Part shown: piece by piece, positions 19,378 through 29,163 of the stretch
How the letters are laid out: each line of letters begins with the position of its first letter
Numbering within the stretch: the first letter of the stretch is position 1
NCBI GenBank assembly: GCA_019635485.1
Contig: JAHBZL010000013.1
Span: 52,340 to 116,339, forward strand
Reading direction: 5' to 3'
DNA from: Piscinibacter sp.
GTDB lineage: Bacteria > Pseudomonadota > Gammaproteobacteria > Burkholderiales > Burkholderiaceae_C
Length of the DNA: 64,000 bases
Notes under the pieces: model-generated
Databases searched by the model: none
What the model was told of the DNA's origin: nothing
What the model saw: only the letters and a program-made list of their open reading frames with translations
Translations under genes and position numbers: made by a program

Positions 19378-20450
19378 GGTCTGTGTCTCCTCGGGTTGAA
19401 CGAACGAAGCCGGCCGACGATGCCGGCGGGGAAGTGGTAGACCGACAGCACGAACAGCAGGCCGAGCCAGAGCAGCCAGCGGTCCGGCGAGACCAGCGTC
19501 GACAGCACCGGCACGCCCTCGAGCGCGCCGCCGGCCAGGCGCAGCAGGTCCTGCAGGTAGTTCTGCGCGATCACGAACAGCACCGAGCCGATCAGCGCGC
19601 CGTACAGCGTGCCCATGCCGCCGATCACGACGATCAGCAGGATGTCCAGCATGATCTCGAACGACAGCGAGGTGTCCGGCCCGTTGTAGCGCAGCCAGAG
19701 CGCGAGCAGCGCGCCGGCCAGCGTCGCGAACAGGGCCGCGAGCACCGAGGCCAGCGTGCGGTACACCACGGTGCGGTAGCCGATCGCCTCGGCGCGGAAG
19801 TCGTTCTCGCGGATCGCCTGCAGCACGCGGCCGAACGGCGAGTTGACGATGCGCAGCAGCGCCAGCACCAGCAGCGTCGCGGCGACGAACAGCAGCATGT
19901 AGCTCAGGAAGCGCCCGTCGATGCTGGCGCCGAGCAGCGGCTCCTCGAGGTACTGCGTGCCCGGCTGCAGCGCCTCGGGCACCTTGAAGCTGAGGCCGTC
20001 GTCGCCGCCGGTCAGGCCCGAGAGCTGCGAGGCCAGGGTCTGGAAGGAAGCCGCGACGGCCAGCGTGATCATCGCGAAGAAGATGGCCCGCACGCGCAGG
20101 CTGGCCAGGCCGATCAGCAGCGACAGCAGCAGCGACAGCGCCAGCGCCGCCGCCAGCCCGATCCCGACCGCGCCCCAGCCGGGCCCGAGCCGTGCGCTGG
20201 CGATCGCCACGCCGTAGGCGCCGATGCCGAAGAACATGGTGTGCGCGAAGCTGACGATGCCCGTGTAGCCCAGCAGCAGGTCGTAGCTCGCGACCAGCAC
20301 CACGAACACGAGGATCTTGGCCGCCACGTTCAGCGCCTTGGTGCCCGGGAACAGGAAGGGCGTGAACGCGAGGCCGAGCACCAGCACGACCAGCAGCACC
20401 GCCAGCGTGCGGCTGCGCGGCAGGTCGTGCGAGAGCAGGCGCGCGATCAT
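19374..20450 (-). CDS. ABC transporter permease, LivM type
   Basis: 358-residue membrane protein with about nine to ten helices. G-Y-T-G-I-V-S-F-A-H-T-M-F-F-G-I-G-A-Y and the coupling-helix region A-I-R-E-N-D-F-R-A-E-A-I-G-Y are typical of LivM permeases of the branched-chain amino acid (HAAT) class. It pairs with the LivH-type permease seven bases upstream. Its stop overlaps the 3-hydroxybutyrate oligomer hydrolase start. Substrate of the class ranges from amino acids to urea and aromatic acids, so the PHB context is the best guide to the ligand. Confidence 0.92.
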   Translation of the reverse strand: MIARLLSHDLPRSRTLAVLLVVLVLGLAFTPFLFPGTKALNVAAKILVFVVLVASYDLLLGYTGIVSFAHTMFFGIGAYGVAIASARLGPGWGAVGIGLAAALALSLLLSLLIGLASLRVRAIFFAMITLAVAASFQTLASQLSGLTGGDDGLSFKVPEALQPGTQYLEEPLLGASIDGRFLSYMLLFVAATLLVLALLRIVNSPFGRVLQAIRENDFRAEAIGYRTVVYRTLASVLAALFATLAGALLALWLRYNGPDTSLSFEIMLDILLIVVIGGMGTLYGALIGSVLFVIAQNYLQDLLRLAGGALEGVPVLSTLVSPDRWLLWLGLLFVLSVYHFPAGIVGRLRSFNPRRHRP

Positions 20451-20457
20451 CGGGCCC

Positions 20458-21465
20458 TCAGCGCGAGGTGACGGGATAGAGCCCGCGCGGCCGCCACAGC
20501 AGTACCGCGACCATCACCGCGAGGCTCGCGAAGGCCGACGCCACCGGCGCCAGGAAGCCGGTGTAGTTGACCGCCAGGCCGACCAGCAGCGCGCCGACGA
20601 AACAGCCCAGCGTCGACCCCAGCCCGCCGATGATGATGACGATGAAGATCAGCACGTTGACCTGGGCGCCCAGCTGCGGCACGACGTTCTGCTGGAACAG
20701 GCCCCACATCACGCCGCCCAGGCCGGCCAGCGCCGAGCCGACCACGAACACGCCGACGAACAGGCGCCGGATGCGGTAACCGAGCGCCTCGACCATCTCG
20801 CGGTCCTGCACGCCGGCACGCACCAGCAGGCCGATCTTGGTGCGGTTCAGCGCCAGCAGCATGGCCGCCAGCACCAGCGCGCCGATCAGCACGGCCAGCA
20901 CGCGGTACTTCGAGATCGCGGCCGGCTCGTCGCCGAGCGCGATGAACAGCGAGCCGCGCAGCGCCTCGGGCAGCGCGAGCGGGCGCTGCTGCGGGCCCCA
21001 GACCGCCTTGATCAGCTCCTCGCCGACGATCATGCCGCCCATCGTCACGAGGATCTGCTTCAGGTGCGCGCCGTAGACCGGGCGCACGAGCAACCGCTCG
21101 AAGGCCCAGCCGATCGCAGCGGCCAGCGCCATCGCAGCGGCCATCGCCAGGCCCACCGCGCCGAGGTTGCGCAGCAGGCTGTCGCTGGCGGTCCAGTCGG
21201 CCAGGCCCGCGAACACCGTGGTCGCGACGAACGCGCCCAGCGCGATGAACACGCCGTGGCCGAAGTTCAGCACGTCCATCAGGCCGAACACCAGCGTCAG
21301 GCCGGACGCGGTGATGAAGACGATCATGCCCATCGCCAGGCCGGCCACCGTCAGCGTCAGCCAGGTCGAGGTGGACCCCACCAGCGGCCAGGCCAGCAGC
21401 GCGGCCAGCGGCACCAGCACCAGCGGCAGCAGGTCGAGGCGGTCGCGCGCGGCCACGGGCGTCAT
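20458..21465 (-). CDS. ABC transporter permease, LivH type
   Basis: 335 residues with about eight helices. G-L-T-L-V-F-G-L-M-D-V-L-N-F-G-H-G near residue 55 is the LivH signature, and the loop R-A-G-V-Q-D-R-E-M-V-E-A-L-G contacts the ATPases. ATG at 21465 overlaps the LivF-type stop (ATGA). The frame stays open far upstream, but that part lies inside the ATPase gene and has no LivH character. Confidence 0.92.
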   Translation of the reverse strand: MTPVAARDRLDLLPLVLVPLAALLAWPLVGSTSTWLTLTVAGLAMGMIVFITASGLTLVFGLMDVLNFGHGVFIALGAFVATTVFAGLADWTASDSLLRNLGAVGLAMAAAMALAAAIGWAFERLLVRPVYGAHLKQILVTMGGMIVGEELIKAVWGPQQRPLALPEALRGSLFIALGDEPAAISKYRVLAVLIGALVLAAMLLALNRTKIGLLVRAGVQDREMVEALGYRIRRLFVGVFVVGSALAGLGGVMWGLFQQNVVPQLGAQVNVLIFIVIIIGGLGSTLGCFVGALLVGLAVNYTGFLAPVASAFASLAVMVAVLLWRPRGLYPVTSR

Positions 21466-22211
21466 TGGTGGGCCGCCAGCGAGAGGCCGAGCAGGCGCTG
21501 CTGCAGCGCCTCGTCGGCGGCCAGCGCGTCCATGCGGCCGCGGTGCACGATGCGGCCGTCGTCCATCACGGCCACCGTGTCGCCGAGCGCGCGCGCGACG
21601 GCGAAGTTCTGCTCCACCAGCAGCACCGTCGTGCGGCTGGCCTTCAGGTCGCGCAGCGCGGCGATCAGGTTGGCGACGATGGCCGGTGCCAGGCCCTTGC
21701 TCGGCTCGTCGACCAGCAGCAGCTCGCGCGGCTCGACCATCGCGCGCGCGATCGCCAGCATCTGCTTCTGCCCGCCCGAGAGCTTGCCGGCCGGGTGCAC
21801 CCAGAAGGTCTTCAGCGCCGGGAACAGCTCGAACAGGCGCTCCAGCCGCGTGGTGTCGAGCTCGGCCAGCGAGCGCGCGCCGCGCGCGGCGAGCAGCAGG
21901 TTCTCGCGCACGCTCAGGTCGGCGAAGATGCCCATGCTCTCGGGCACATAGGCGATCGAGCGGCGTGCGATCTCCGGCGTCGGTAGCGCCTGGATCGCCT
22001 CGCCCGCGAAGTGCACCGTGCCGCGCGAGGCACGCCACAGGCCCATCACCGTGCGCAGCGTGGACGTCTTGCCGGCGCCGTTGCGGCCCAGCAGCATCGT
22101 CACCTCGCCACGCGGCACGGCGAGGTCCACGCCATGCAGGATGTGGTACGCGCCGACGTGCGTGTGCACGCCGTCGAGCTGCAACAGCGCCTCTGCCCGG
22201 CCGGCGCTCAC
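21462..22211 (-). CDS. ABC transporter ATPase, LivF type
   Basis: 249 residues. Walker A G-R-N-G-A-G-K-T-S near 42-50, signature L-S-G-G-Q-K-Q-M near 145, Walker B L-L-L-V-D-E-P-S-K-G-L, and the LivF-type ending. GTG start at 22211 overlaps the LivG-type stop (GTGA). It forms a heterodimer with the LivG-type ATPase on the cytoplasmic face of the LivHM pore. Confidence 0.92.
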   Translation of the reverse strand: MSAGRAEALLQLDGVHTHVGAYHILHGVDLAVPRGEVTMLLGRNGAGKTSTLRTVMGLWRASRGTVHFAGEAIQALPTPEIARRSIAYVPESMGIFADLSVRENLLLAARGARSLAELDTTRLERLFELFPALKTFWVHPAGKLSGGQKQMLAIARAMVEPRELLLVDEPSKGLAPAIVANLIAALRDLKASRTTVLLVEQNFAVARALGDTVAVMDDGRIVHRGRMDALAADEALQQRLLGLSLAAHQ

Positions 22212-22960
22212 GCGGGCTCCTCGAGGCGGCCGAGGTAGGCGCCCTGCACGACCGGCGAGGCCATCACCGCGGCCGGCTCGCCGTTCGCCACCAGTCGGCC
22301 GTTGTGCAGCACGACGATGCGGTCGGCCAGCTCGCGCACCACGTCCATCTTGTGCTCGACCAGCAGGATGGTCTTGTCGGCCTGCTGCTTCAGCGCACGG
22401 ATCAGGTCCAGCACGACGGGCACGTCGTCGACGCTCATGCCGGCGGTCGGCTCGTCGAACATGTAGACACGCGGCTCCAGCGCCATCAGCATCGCGACCT
22501 CGAGCTTGCGCTGGTCGCCGTGCGACAGCCGCGCGGCCGGCTCCTGCGCGCGCTCGGCCAGGCGCACGCGCTCGAGCAGCGCATGGGCCCGCTCGAGCGT
22601 GTTGCGGTGGTCCTGCCAGACCGACCACAGGTTCAGGCCCTCGCCGCGGCGCGCCTGCACGGCCAGGCGCACGTTCTCCAGCACGTCCAGGTTCGGGAAC
22701 AGCTGCGTCAGCTGGAACGCGCGGCCCAGGCCGCGCCGGCAGCGCAGCGGCGCGCTTTCGCGCGTCAGGTCGCGGCCGTCCAGCAGCACCCGGCCCGCGC
22801 TCGCGCGCAGCTGGCCGGAGATCAGGTTGAAGTAGGTCGTCTTGCCCGCGCCGTTGGGCCCGACGATCGCGGTCAGCGTGCCGGGCCGGAAGGTGCACGA
22901 GACCGCGTCGACGGCCACGTGGCCGCCGAAGTTGATCGTCAGGTCGCGGGTCTCCAGCAT
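22208..22960 (-). CDS. ABC transporter ATPase, LivG type
   Basis: 250 residues. Walker A G-P-N-G-A-G-K-T-T near 34-42, Walker B V-Y-M-F-D-E-P-T-A-G-M. The signature is L-S-H-G-D-Q-R-K-L-E rather than LSGGQ; this type of variant is common in LivG/UrtD-like ATPases. ATG at 22960, 26 bases after the PHB depolymerase stop, so polymer hydrolase and importer share one transcript. Confidence 0.92.
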   Translation of the reverse strand: MLETRDLTINFGGHVAVDAVSCTFRPGTLTAIVGPNGAGKTTYFNLISGQLRASAGRVLLDGRDLTRESAPLRCRRGLGRAFQLTQLFPNLDVLENVRLAVQARRGEGLNLWSVWQDHRNTLERAHALLERVRLAERAQEPAARLSHGDQRKLEVAMLMALEPRVYMFDEPTAGMSVDDVPVVLDLIRALKQQADKTILLVEHKMDVVRELADRIVVLHNGRLVANGEPAAVMASPVVQGAYLGRLEEPA

Positions 22961-22986
22961 CGGTCAGCGGACGGGCGTGCGGCACA

Positions 22987-24495
22987 TCATGGACAACTGC
23001 CGATCACGTAGTAGTTCGGCCCGGTCTGCTTCAGCGTGGTCGTGATGAACACGTTCCACAGGCCCATCGCCTGGTTCGAGCCGTTCGCGTAGGTCTGGCC
23101 GAGTCGCTGCGTCGCGCGGCCCGCCGTCGTGTGCGCGTAGTTCGACGCGGTGAAGCACACCGCGGCGCTGCCGGTCGTGGTGCCGGTCGCGGCGCCCGAC
23201 TGCGGCCCTTCGACACCGCTCGAATCGACCGCGCTGACGGTCCACGAGTAGGTGGTGCCCGCGGCCAGGCCGCTGTCGGTGGTGCTGGTGCCGGTGATCG
23301 GCGCCGTCGTGACACGCGTGCCGTTGCGGTAGACGTGGTAGCCGGCCGCGCCGGTCACGGCCGACCACGCGATCACCATGCTGCTGGCAGTCGCGCCCGA
23401 GGTGGCGACGCCGGTCGGCGCCGGCAGGGTCGTGCCGCCGCCACCGCCACCGCCCCCGCCGCCGGTCGAGCCGGAAGCCAGGCGGTCGACCATCGCCTTG
23501 ATCGCGGCCGTCTGCGTGCCGGCACGCTGCGCGAAGTTGCTGCCGTACCAGCCGATCCAGTCCCAGCAGCCGTTCGGGTTGGCCAGCGAGCCGCTGGCCG
23601 ACGTGGCTCGACTCGTGTTGTCGACGCGCGTCTGCGGGAACAGCACGACGATGCGGTTGGTGTCGGCCCAGCGCGTGTAGCCGGTGTGCTTCAGGAACTT
23701 GTCGCCGATCGTCGCCGTGTTCTGCTGGCAGCCGTGCAGCGCGACGTGCAGCCGGCAGCTCTGCCCCGCCGCGCAGTCGGCCGGCACGTAGACCCAGCCG
23801 GTCGGCGCGACGCCGGCATTGGTGGTGAACGCGGCCTGGTCGAACTCCAGGTAGTTGCCGGCCGCCGGCGCGTCGTTGCGCGCGTTCAGCGTGCCGTAGA
23901 ACATCGACAGCACGGCCTTCGCGCCGTCGTAGCCGCAGTTGGCGATGTAGGGCGAGGCGCTGCTGCCGCAGGCATTGTTGCCGGTGCCGGCGAAGTCGGT
24001 CGGGAACACGTGCGCCGTGCCGTCGCGCCGCACCAGCTGCAGGTTGCCGGCCGGCACGCCGTTGTTCTGGTACTGCGTCTGCAGTGCGAGCACCGGGTTC
24101 GGCCCGACGGTGTAGTCGCTGTTGCCGACGAACAGGAACACCTTCTGCGCCGCGATGCCGGCCTTGGCGTCGATCGCCGTGCCGCTCCAGTTGTTGATGT
24201 CCGCCTGCATGGTCGAGAGCATCGACGCGGAGATGCTGGCGTTGTACATGCACGCGGTGTAGTTGCTGTGGCCCGCGCACATGTAGGGGCCGGCGGCGAA
24301 CACGCCGACCCCGCGGAAGGTGCCCGAGTACGCGACGCCGAGCTGGTTGGCCATGAAGCCGCCCGAGGACAGCCCCGAGACGGTGATCTGGGCCGGGTCG
24401 ATGTTCAGGGTGGGCAGCGGCGCGGCGCCGGCGCAGGAGCCGGCGGCGAACACCGCGGCCAGCGCGGCCGCGGCACGCACGAGGGGCAAGGTCAT
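22987..24495 (-). CDS. phaZ: Secreted PHB depolymerase with FN3 linker and binding domain
   Basis: 502 residues. Signal peptide at 1-24; catalytic domain with nucleophile Ser43 in G-L-S-S-G-G-F-M near the N-terminus (type 2 arrangement); catalytic His in L-H-V-A-L-H-G-C-Q-Q-N. A run of ten glycines near 342-351 leads to a fibronectin III domain (about 353-435) and a C-terminal substrate-binding domain with N-Y-A-H-T-T-A-G-R-A and M-G-L-W-N-V-F. This is the layout of an extracellular enzyme for denatured, crystalline PHB. ATG with GGAGAC. Odd feature: such genes are normally alone, but this one sits between a transporter binding protein and its ATPases. Confidence 0.93.
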   Translation of the reverse strand: MTLPLVRAAAALAAVFAAGSCAGAAPLPTLNIDPAQITVSGLSSGGFMANQLGVAYSGTFRGVGVFAAGPYMCAGHSNYTACMYNASISASMLSTMQADINNWSGTAIDAKAGIAAQKVFLFVGNSDYTVGPNPVLALQTQYQNNGVPAGNLQLVRRDGTAHVFPTDFAGTGNNACGSSASPYIANCGYDGAKAVLSMFYGTLNARNDAPAAGNYLEFDQAAFTTNAGVAPTGWVYVPADCAAGQSCRLHVALHGCQQNTATIGDKFLKHTGYTRWADTNRIVVLFPQTRVDNTSRATSASGSLANPNGCWDWIGWYGSNFAQRAGTQTAAIKAMVDRLASGSTGGGGGGGGGGTTLPAPTGVATSGATASSMVIAWSAVTGAAGYHVYRNGTRVTTAPITGTSTTDSGLAAGTTYSWTVSAVDSSGVEGPQSGAATGTTTGSAAVCFTASNYAHTTAGRATQRLGQTYANGSNQAMGLWNVFITTTLKQTGPNYYVIGSCP

Positions 24496-24513
24496 GGTGT
24501 GTCTCCAGGTTCG

Positions 24514-24530
24514 GCCCGTCTGATGCGGGC
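24514..24530 (-). terminator. Weak stem-loop after the binding-protein gene
   Basis: Arms GCCCG (24514-24518) and CGGGC (24526-24530) around a 7-base loop, in the 52-base gap after the binding-protein stop. Such structures often lower downstream expression relative to the binding protein. No T tract, so a full stop is unlikely. Confidence 0.3.
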
Positions 24531-24547
24531 TCGACGCGACGATCTCC

Positions 24548-25750
24548 CTAGCGCTTGTTGCGGATCGGCACGTTCATCTCGTCGGGCTTGATCTCGCGCA
24601 CCAGCTCCGGCACGCCCCAGGCGAACGCCGGGTCCACCTTGATGCGGAAGTGGTACATGCTCTGCATCGCCTGGTGGTCCTGCGGGCGGAAGGTCATCGT
24701 GCCCTTCGGGGTCGCGAAGCTCATGCCTTCCATCGCCTTGATCAGCTTCTCGGTCGAGGTGTCGCCGTTCGTCTTCTTCAGCGCCTCGACTACTGCGATC
24801 GCCGCGCTCATGCCGCCGGCCGTGAAGAAGTCGGGCGGGGTCTTGAACTGCTTGTAGTGGTTCGCGACCAGCCACTCGTTGACCGGGTTCTTCGGCATGC
24901 CGAAGTAGTAGTAGGCGGCGCCTTCCATGCCCGGAAAACGCTTGTAGTCGGCCATCGCCGGCAGGATGTTGCCGCCGCTCGCGACCTCGATGCCGTAGCG
25001 CTTCTGCAGCTCGGCATCGGCCAGCTTCGCGAACGGCGTCGACGCGCCGGCCCAGATGACCCAGACGATCTTGCGCCCGGGCTTGTCCTTCAGCGCGTCG
25101 GCGACACGCAGGATGCCGGCGGTGAAGTCCGTGGTGGCCGGCGGCAGGTACTCCTCGTGCACGACCTTGGCCTTCCTGATCGCGTCCTTGAAGGCCTTCA
25201 CGCCGTCGCGCCCGAAGGCCGAGTCCTGGCCGAGCGTGACGATGCTCGTGCCTTCCTTGTCGAGCGCGACCGCGTTGCCGATCGCGTCCTGCGAGCTGTT
25301 GCGGCCGGTGCGGAAGATGTAGCGGTTCCACTTCTCGCCGGTGATCGAGTCGGCCACTGCCGGCTCGACGAGCAGGATCCTCTTGTACTCCTCGGCCACC
25401 GGCAGCATGGCCAGCGCGATGCCGGAGGCGGTCGGACCGACGGCGAGGTCGGCCTTGTCGTCGCCGTAGGCGGCGGCGAGCAGCGACTTGCCGACGTCCG
25501 GCTTGCCCTGGTCGTCCTTCTCGATCACCGTCAGCTTGCGGCCCGCCACGGTCATCGTGCCGCCGGTCGCGTACTCCAGGCCCATCATGAAGCCGGTCTG
25601 GGTCTGCTTGCCATAGGCCTCCAGCGCGCCGGTGCGGCTGTAGACATGGGCGATGCGGATCTCGCCCTTGCCCTGGGCCAGGACGGCCCGGGCAGCGAGG
25701 CTGAGGGCGAGCGCGGTGGCCAGCGCGGCACGGGCGGCGGTAAACGGCAC
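24548..25750 (-). CDS. Periplasmic binding protein of the Liv-type ABC transporter
   Basis: 400 residues. Signal peptide at 1-25 (cut after A-V-L-A), then a two-lobe type I periplasmic binding fold with G-E-I-R-I-A-H-V-Y-S-R-T-G-A-L-E-A-Y-G near residue 30 and a ligand region around T-L-G-Q-D-S-A-F-G-R-D-G. It gives substrate specificity to the LivHMGF-type proteins encoded after the depolymerase. The GTG start at 25750 has CGGAGA upstream and lies 36 bases after a strong sigma54 promoter. The ligand is probably 3-hydroxybutyrate or a short oligomer, from context only. Confidence 0.92.
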   Translation of the reverse strand: MPFTAARAALATALALSLAARAVLAQGKGEIRIAHVYSRTGALEAYGKQTQTGFMMGLEYATGGTMTVAGRKLTVIEKDDQGKPDVGKSLLAAAYGDDKADLAVGPTASGIALAMLPVAEEYKRILLVEPAVADSITGEKWNRYIFRTGRNSSQDAIGNAVALDKEGTSIVTLGQDSAFGRDGVKAFKDAIRKAKVVHEEYLPPATTDFTAGILRVADALKDKPGRKIVWVIWAGASTPFAKLADAELQKRYGIEVASGGNILPAMADYKRFPGMEGAAYYYFGMPKNPVNEWLVANHYKQFKTPPDFFTAGGMSAAIAVVEALKKTNGDTSTEKLIKAMEGMSFATPKGTMTFRPQDHQAMQSMYHFRIKVDPAFAWGVPELVREIKPDEMNVPIRNKR

Positions 25751-25785
25751 GGGGTTGTCTCCGGGTTGGTTTGGCGGGCATCAAG

Positions 25786-25800
25786 GCAATGCCCGTGCCA
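25786..25800 (-). promoter_or_regulatory. Sigma54 (-24/-12) promoter of the PHB operon
   Basis: Reading leftward: TGGCACG-N4-TTGC, matching all eleven core bases of the sigma54 consensus, with GG and GC the right ten bases apart. The transcript would start near 25774, about 24 bases before the GTG of the binding-protein gene. A sigma54-dependent activator gene lies just upstream (26777-28270). By base chance alone an 11-base match on either strand would turn up well under once per window. Confidence 0.85.
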
Positions 25801-25841
25801 TTCCGCACAAACCCTGAGGGACGGTGGTGCGCCTCGGGCCG

Positions 25842-26776
25842 TCAGCGCGCCAGCGGCGCCGGGTCGGCCGCGGCCCGGTCGAACGGGTGGACGGCCTGGC
25901 CGAAGCCGGCGAGGATGCGCCGCACGTAGGCGCGCGTCTCGGCGTAGGGCGGCACGCCGCGGTAGCGGTTCACCGTGCCTTCGCCGGCGTTGTAGGCGGC
26001 CGCGACGAGGGTCACGTCGCCGCGGTAGTAGGCCAGCAGCCAGCGCAGATAGGCCATCCCGCCGCGCACGTTCTGCTCCGGGTCGTAGGGCTTGCGCACG
26101 TTGAAGCGCGCCGCGGTGTCCGGGATCAGCTGCATCAGGCCCTTCGCGTTCTTCGGCGACAGCGCGACGATGTCGAAGTTCGACTCCGCCTGGATGAACG
26201 CCAGCACGAGCTGCGGCGCGAGGCCGTAATGCGGTGCGACCTTCTTGACGAGCGCGGCGATATCCGGCGGCGCCGCGATCGGCGGCACCGCGGGCGCAGC
26301 CGGCGCGCGCGGGTTCGGCGGTGCCACGGCGCGCGGCGGCTCGGGCTCGCGCATGCAGTCCGGCGTGTAGTTCGGCGGGCCGCCGACCGTGGCCAGCATG
26401 CGCACGGCCTGCTCGAGGCCCTGTTCGGCCGCGGCGTGGAAGAAGTAGGCGGCAGTCGAGTCGCTGCGCTCGACCCCACGGCCGTTGGCGTACATCCAGC
26501 CGAGGTTGAACTGCGACTCCGCGTCGCCGAGCCGCGCCGCATCGCAGTAGAGCTTGGCCGCCCGCTCCGGGTCGCGCTCGACGCCTTCGCCGTTCTCCAG
26601 CGCCACCGCCTCGCTGCGCAGCAGGAGCCGGTGCAGGCGTTCGGCACCGGTCTCGACGGTCGAGACGGCGGCCGGCGCCGGACCCGCCAGCACGAGAAGG
26701 GTGCCTGCAACGAAGGCACTCTGCCTGAAAGGCAGACAGAGCGCCCGTCCCAATCGTCCGAATGTCGGACAGCCGG

Positions 26777-26780
<4 letters not shown>
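25842..26780 (-). CDS. Lytic transglycosylase with Sel1-like repeats
   Basis: 312 residues. N-terminal signal or anchor (about 12-35), Sel1-type repeats near 70-125 (Q-F-N-L-G-W-M-Y-A-N-G-R-G-V), a Pro/Ala linker with a lone Cys, then a soluble lytic transglycosylase-type SLT domain: catalytic Glu in A-E-S-N-F-D near 195, then K-G-L-M-Q-L-I-P and A-A-Y-N-A-G-E-G. It cuts peptidoglycan in the periplasm. ATG overlaps the stop of the sigma54 activator gene (ATGA). Its place between an activator and the operon that activator probably controls is unexplained; one possibility is local wall opening for secretion of the depolymerase. Confidence 0.88.
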
Positions 26781-28270
<1,490 letters not shown>

Positions 28271-28326
28271 GCGGATCCAGGGGTGTCGGAAAGGCGGACA
28301 CTGTAGCCGCCCGAATGCACCAACCA

Positions 28327-28346
28327 CACCCCCAAGCACTGGGGTG
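28327..28346. repeat. Inverted repeat upstream of the sigma54 activator
   Basis: Perfect 6-base arms CACCCC (28327-28332) and GGGGTG (28341-28346), 8-base loop, in the 203-base divergent region between the activator and the GntR gene. It may be an operator or activator binding site. No function can be shown from sequence alone. Confidence 0.4.
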
Positions 28347-28412
28347 GCGCCGGGCACGGATCTTCGTCCGCACCGGTTTTCGGTCCCGGCAGGAAGGCGG
28401 TGATCGACCTGT

Positions 28413-28428
28413 TATAATTATGAATTAT
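28413..28428 (+). promoter_or_regulatory. Promoter -10 and palindromic operator of the malonate genes
   Basis: A consensus TATAAT at 28413-28418 is overlapped by the palindrome ATAATT-ATG-AATTAT (28414-28428) in an AT-rich island that is unusual for this DNA. The -35 is not clear. A palindrome across the -10 just before a GntR-family gene suggests autorepression. It does not look like the Rhizobium MatR site. Confidence 0.65.
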
Positions 28429-28473
28429 TGATTGTAGAGTGCCTTCATCGCCGACTCGTCCCGGCCCGCTGCC

Positions 28474-29163
28474 ATGGTCGATCCCACCCCGCTGCGCCCC
28501 GCCTCGCTGCACGAGGAAGTGGCCTCCCGGCTGCGCCACATGATCTTCGAGCGCCAGCTCGCGCCGGGCCAATGGATCGACGAACTGGCGCTGGCGCGCG
28601 ACTGGCAGATCAGCCGCACGCCGCTGCGCGAGGCGCTCAAGGTGCTGGCCGCCGAAGGCCTGGTCGTGCCGGTGCCGCGCCAGGGCAGCAAGGTCGCCGA
28701 GATGTCGGAGGACGACGCCGACCAGCTGCTGCCGGTGATGGCGCTGCTCGAAGGGCGCTGCGCCTACGAGGCCGTGCGCCGGGCCAGCGAGGCCGACATC
28801 CGGCGCCTGAAGCAGCTGCACGAGCAGCTCGAGCGGCACGCGGCGACGCACAACGTCGACGGCTACTACCAGGCCAACCACGAGTTCCACAGCACCGTGC
28901 AGGCACTGGCCGGCAACCGCTGGCTGGACCGCGCCACCGGCGACCTGCGCCGCTTCGTGCGGCTGCTGCGCGGCCGCCAGCTGAACTGGCCGGGGCGCAT
29001 CGAGGCCTCGATCAACGAACACCGCGTGCTGCTGGACGCGATCGTCCAGCGTGACGCCGCGCGCGCCGAGCGCGTGATGCACGACCACCTGATGGCCCAG
29101 CTCGCCGCGCTGAAGGCGCTGCGTGCCCACGAACAATCGCAAGGATTGCCCCATGCTGGATGA
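28474..29163 (+). CDS. GntR/FadR-type regulator of malonate genes
   Basis: 229 residues. Winged HTH at about 10-75 (L-A-R-D-W-Q-I-S-R-T-P-L-R-E-A-L is the recognition part), then a helical FCD effector domain (about 85-215) with the usual His/Asp pattern (N-H-E-F-H). It probably binds malonate or a related acid and represses its own operon through the palindrome at 28414-28428. It fills the position of MatR in Rhizobium. Its 3' end overlaps the malonyl-CoA decarboxylase gene by 11 bases. Confidence 0.88.
   Translation: MVDPTPLRPASLHEEVASRLRHMIFERQLAPGQWIDELALARDWQISRTPLREALKVLAAEGLVVPVPRQGSKVAEMSEDDADQLLPVMALLEGRCAYEAVRRASEADIRRLKQLHEQLERHAATHNVDGYYQANHEFHSTVQALAGNRWLDRATGDLRRFVRLLRGRQLNWPGRIEASINEHRVLLDAIVQRDAARAERVMHDHLMAQLAALKALRAHEQSQGLPHAG

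Noticed and set aside
22208-22960. Variant signature LSHGDQ in the LivG-type ATPase as a sign of inactivation
   Set aside because: Similar variants are usual in LivG/UrtD-like ATPases; Walker A and B are intact.
23440-23470. GC-rich triplet run that looks like a microsatellite
   Set aside because: It encodes the poly-glycine linker of the PHB depolymerase, a normal hinge in that family, though slippage there is possible.
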